Source of the DNA: DATAZK01 sp963731205
Lineage (GTDB): Bacteria; Actinomycetota; Actinomycetes; Frankiales; Frankiaceae
Length of the DNA stretch: 64,000 nt
Direction: 5' to 3'
Assembly: GCA_963731205.1 (NCBI GenBank)
Contig: CAVSUJ010000001.1
Coordinates: 868,001 to 932,000, forward strand
Both the position numbers and the translations under genes were made by a program. The notes beneath the pieces are model-generated. The model was not told the origin of the DNA. It saw nothing but the letters and a program-made list of their open reading frames with translations, and did not search any database. Each line of letters begins with the position of its first letter. The first letter of the stretch is position 1. Below are positions 61,984 through 64,000 of the stretch, in pieces.

Positions 61984-63060
61984 TCAGGCGTGGGTGCCGC
62001 TCGGGGTGGGTGTCGGAAAACCGGGGACGCTCGGTGCGGTGCTGCCGCCACTCGACGGGGTCGGCACGATCGTCGCAGCATCCGGCAGGACGGCCTTCAT
62101 GACCTTCGCGGCTTCCGCGGCGACCGCAGCGGCATTTGTGGGTGCGTTTCCTGCGACTCCACTGAGGATGACCACGACCTGGTAGCGGCCGACAGTGGTG
62201 AACGCTCCGATGCTGATCCCGGTGGAGGCGTCGTGGTTGACGAAGGCGGTGGCCGTGGGGAACCCGGGGAGCGGGATCGTCGTCGAAGTCTTCTTGTTCT
62301 CGGTGTTGGAGTAGTTCAGCTCAGCCGCTGCCGCCGCGGGGCTACTGAACTGCAGGATGTTGATGTCGGCGTCCCAGTCATCGCTCACCGCCGAGTCCGG
62401 GCCGAGGGTCAGTGCCTGCAGCCCGACGACCCGGGAGAGCCCGTACTTCTTGAACTGCGTCAGCTCCGCCGGTCCGAGCGCGACGTCGGCGGCCTTGAGC
62501 GTGTCCAACGCGTAGGCGTGGTAGTCGATCGCCGCCAGACCGGGCGGCGTGGGGACGGTGCCCAGCGACGGCAGCGGGGTCTGGGGGTTGGCCGGACTCG
62601 TCTGGCTGGGAGTGGGGCTCGGAGCCAGCGACGGCGCCGGGTTGGGCAGGGTGGTGCCACCGGATGCTGACGACTTCGAGGACGATCCCGATGTCGTCGA
62701 GGACACCAGCACGGCGATGAGGGTCGCCACGATCGCGACCGCGACGAGGGTGATACCGGTCCACAACCCACGGCGGGATCGCGACGAGGGCCACCCGGGC
62801 TGCGAGGCCGTGGGCCAGCCCTGCTCGGAGACCGGCGGGAAGCTCCAGTCGGCCGTCCGCCCGGGCGGCAGGTACTCCGGCGGGGGGGACGGGTGGCTGG
62901 GAGCCGCCCAGGACGGGGGCGCCGGTGAGGTGGGAACCGGGCCGGCGTACTCCCTCGACCAGGGTGAGGGGCCCGTCGGCGTTTCGGCCGGCTGCTTACG
63001 CAGCTTGTCGGGCAGCTCCTGGGTCGGGTCCGCGCCGTCTGACTCGGGAGGCACGGTCAC
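61984..63060 (-). CDS. Pro-rich single-helix membrane protein, function unknown
   Basis: 358 aa from GTG 63060. A cytoplasmic Pro/Ser/Thr-rich segment (about 1-95) is followed by one membrane helix (about 100-120), a Ser/Pro-rich linker (about 121-175) and an extracytoplasmic domain (about 176-330; a mixed fold with LGPAELTQFKKYGLSRVVGL and ISIGAFTTVGRYQVVVILSG). Its tail is again Pro/Ser/Thr-rich. Not recognised as a named family; similar layouts occur in actinobacterial DUF-type surface proteins. Confidence 0.75.
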   Translation of the reverse strand: MTVPPESDGADPTQELPDKLRKQPAETPTGPSPWSREYAGPVPTSPAPPSWAAPSHPSPPPEYLPPGRTADWSFPPVSEQGWPTASQPGWPSSRSRRGLWTGITLVAVAIVATLIAVLVSSTTSGSSSKSSASGGTTLPNPAPSLAPSPTPSQTSPANPQTPLPSLGTVPTPPGLAAIDYHAYALDTLKAADVALGPAELTQFKKYGLSRVVGLQALTLGPDSAVSDDWDADINILQFSSPAAAAAELNYSNTENKKTSTTIPLPGFPTATAFVNHDASTGISIGAFTTVGRYQVVVILSGVAGNAPTNAAAVAAEAAKVMKAVLPDAATIVPTPSSGGSTAPSVPGFPTPTPSGTHA

Positions 63061-63125
63061 GCTGCGATTGTCACCTACGAACCTTGGAAGTCGCCATGAA
63101 CCAGCGCCGGATCCAGCGAATGCAC

Positions 63126-63147
63126 GACGCCGGGTGATGGCGGCGTC
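63126..63147 (-). terminator. Candidate hairpin after the ABC exporter gene
   Basis: GACGCC and GGCGTC (6 bp) enclose a 10-nt loop, beginning 6 bp after the exporter stop codon (63153-63155). No T-tract follows, so termination activity is uncertain. The rest of the 92-bp gap to 63060 shows nothing else. Confidence 0.35.
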
Positions 63148-63152
63148 GGACG

Positions 63153-64000
63153 CTAGAGCAGGGAGCCGCGCGCCGACCAGGAGGCGTGCAGCCTTGCGTA
63201 GACGCCCGGCACATCTACGAGGGCGGAGTGCGGGCCGCGCTGAACGATGCGTCCCGCGTCGACGACGACCACCTCGTCGGCGAGTTCCGCAGCCTTCAAC
63301 CGGTGCGCGATCGTGACGGTCGTGCGGCCGGCCGCCAGTGACTCCAGCGCAGCGGACAGCCGCATCTCAGTGGCCGGGTCGATCGCGCTCGTCGCCTCGT
63401 CGAGCACGAGCAGGTCAGGGTCGGCGAGATGGGCGCGGGCGACGGCGACCAGCTGGCGCTCTCCTGCCGACAACGACTCCCCCCGCTGGCCGACCGGTGC
63501 CTGCAGCCCGCCCGGCAGTCCGGCGATCCAGTCGGCGAGGCCGAGCTCGTCGAAGACCCGCGCGATGTCGGCGTCGGACGCGTCGGGACGGCCGTAGCGG
63601 ACGTTCTCGGCGATGGTGCTCTCGAACAGATGGCCCTCCTGCGGGACCATCACCACCCGCCGGCGCAGCGAGGCGAAGGGGATCTGCGCGAGCGGGATGC
63701 CCGAGAGTTCGACCGAACCGCGTATCGGATCGATCAGCCGGGTCAGCAGCTTGGCGAGGGTGGTCTTCCCGCTGCCGGTCTCGCCGACGACAGCGATGCG
63801 GGCCCGCGCCGGCACGGTGAGATCGATGTCGCGCAGCACCTCCGGTCCGCCCGGGTACGCGTAGGCCACGTCACGGAAGCGGATGTCGATCGGGCCTGGC
63901 GGCAGCTCGCGTCCACCCTGCGGATGGGCGTCCGGATCGGATGCGGGATCCCTGACATCGATGGGCGTGTCGAGCACGTCGAGCACGCGGCGAAGGCCGG
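63153..64000 (-). CDS. ABC exporter, C-terminal ATPase part (5' end outside window)
   Basis: The frame is open through the right edge (282 codons seen). It holds an exporter-type nucleotide-binding domain: A-loop region VAYAYPGGPEVL, Walker A VGETGSGKTTLAKLL, Q-loop VMVPQEGHLFEST, signature SLSAGERQLVAVARA, Walker B LLVLDEATSAIDPA, H-loop TVTIAHRL. The membrane domain lies beyond the window. Type IV (MsbA/LmrA-like) half-transporter; in this lineage it is often one of a heterodimeric pair. Substrate unknown. Confidence 0.9.
   Translation of the reverse strand, partial: GLRRVLDVLDTPIDVRDPASDPDAHPQGGRELPPGPIDIRFRDVAYAYPGGPEVLRDIDLTVPARARIAVVGETGSGKTTLAKLLTRLIDPIRGSVELSGIPLAQIPFASLRRRVVMVPQEGHLFESTIAENVRYGRPDASDADIARVFDELGLADWIAGLPGGLQAPVGQRGESLSAGERQLVAVARAHLADPDLLVLDEATSAIDPATEMRLSAALESLAAGRTTVTIAHRLKAAELADEVVVVDAGRIVQRGPHSALVDVPGVYARLHASWSARGSLL

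Noticed and set aside
63095..63136. 13-codon reading frame between the Pro-rich protein and the ABC exporter
   Set aside because: Too short, no ribosome site, and it overlaps the hairpin after the exporter gene.

Overview
This 64 kb window comes from a high-GC Actinomycetota chromosome. GTG starts are very common, neighbouring genes often overlap by 4 bp (GTGA or ATGA), and several promoters lie 7-8 bp upstream of a start codon, as expected for leaderless mRNAs. An AftD-type arabinofuranosyltransferase, a PdtaR-type ANTAR regulator and a mycothiol-dependent-isomerase-like protein fit the Frankia/Mycobacterium/Pseudonocardia side of the phylum. A Jatrophihabitans-like lineage is only a guess. 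I see no IS element, prophage, CRISPR array or rRNA.

Layout: (1) 1-3.9 kb holds a TRAM-domain RNA methyltransferase end, an APC/KimA-like permease, and two divergent TrkA-type RCK genes; I recall the same order at mycobacterial Rv2689c-Rv2692. (2) 3.9-26.5 kb is a large cell-surface glycan locus: two paralogous MOP flippases, a SAM methyltransferase, five acyltransferase-3 proteins (three fused to SGNH domains), GT39-, GT2- and GT4-type glycosyltransferases, a DUF2304 protein, GDP-mannose 4,6-dehydratase and AftD. Together they look able to make, flip, glycosylate and O-acylate a polysaccharide. (3) 26.5-30.4 kb: polA, a hotdog thioesterase and a GNAT acetyltransferase. (4) 30.6-35.8 kb: a complete branched-chain amino-acid ABC system (livFGMHK). 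(5) 35.9-39.0 kb: a polar amino-acid ABC system whose permease carries an N-terminal RDD domain and whose binding-protein gene is frameshifted. (6) 39.1-42.7 kb: pdtaR, a tRNA with anticodon CAA but a short variable loop, a SRPBCC/ArsR/DinB operon, and an HTH + Clp-N gene pair preceded by tandem operators. (7) 42.9-48.8 kb: glutamate synthase (gltBD). (8) 49.1-52.1 kb: an acyl-CoA ligase and a GGDEF protein. (9) 52.1-61.9 kb, minus strand: esterase - hisI - trpE - Trp-associated membrane protein - two-component system - trpC - trpB - trpA - lgt. (10) 62-64 kb: a Pro-rich membrane protein and the end of an ABC exporter.

The observations I find most interesting are the HTH/Clp-N pair (a ClpC2-like autorepressor apparently split by one in-frame amber codon, with tandem TGTCAA-N6-TTGACA operators over its promoter), the class-I tRNA reading UUG, the RDD-permease fusion, and the five-acyltransferase glycan locus. 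Reading was by eye; family calls rest on motifs, not searches.
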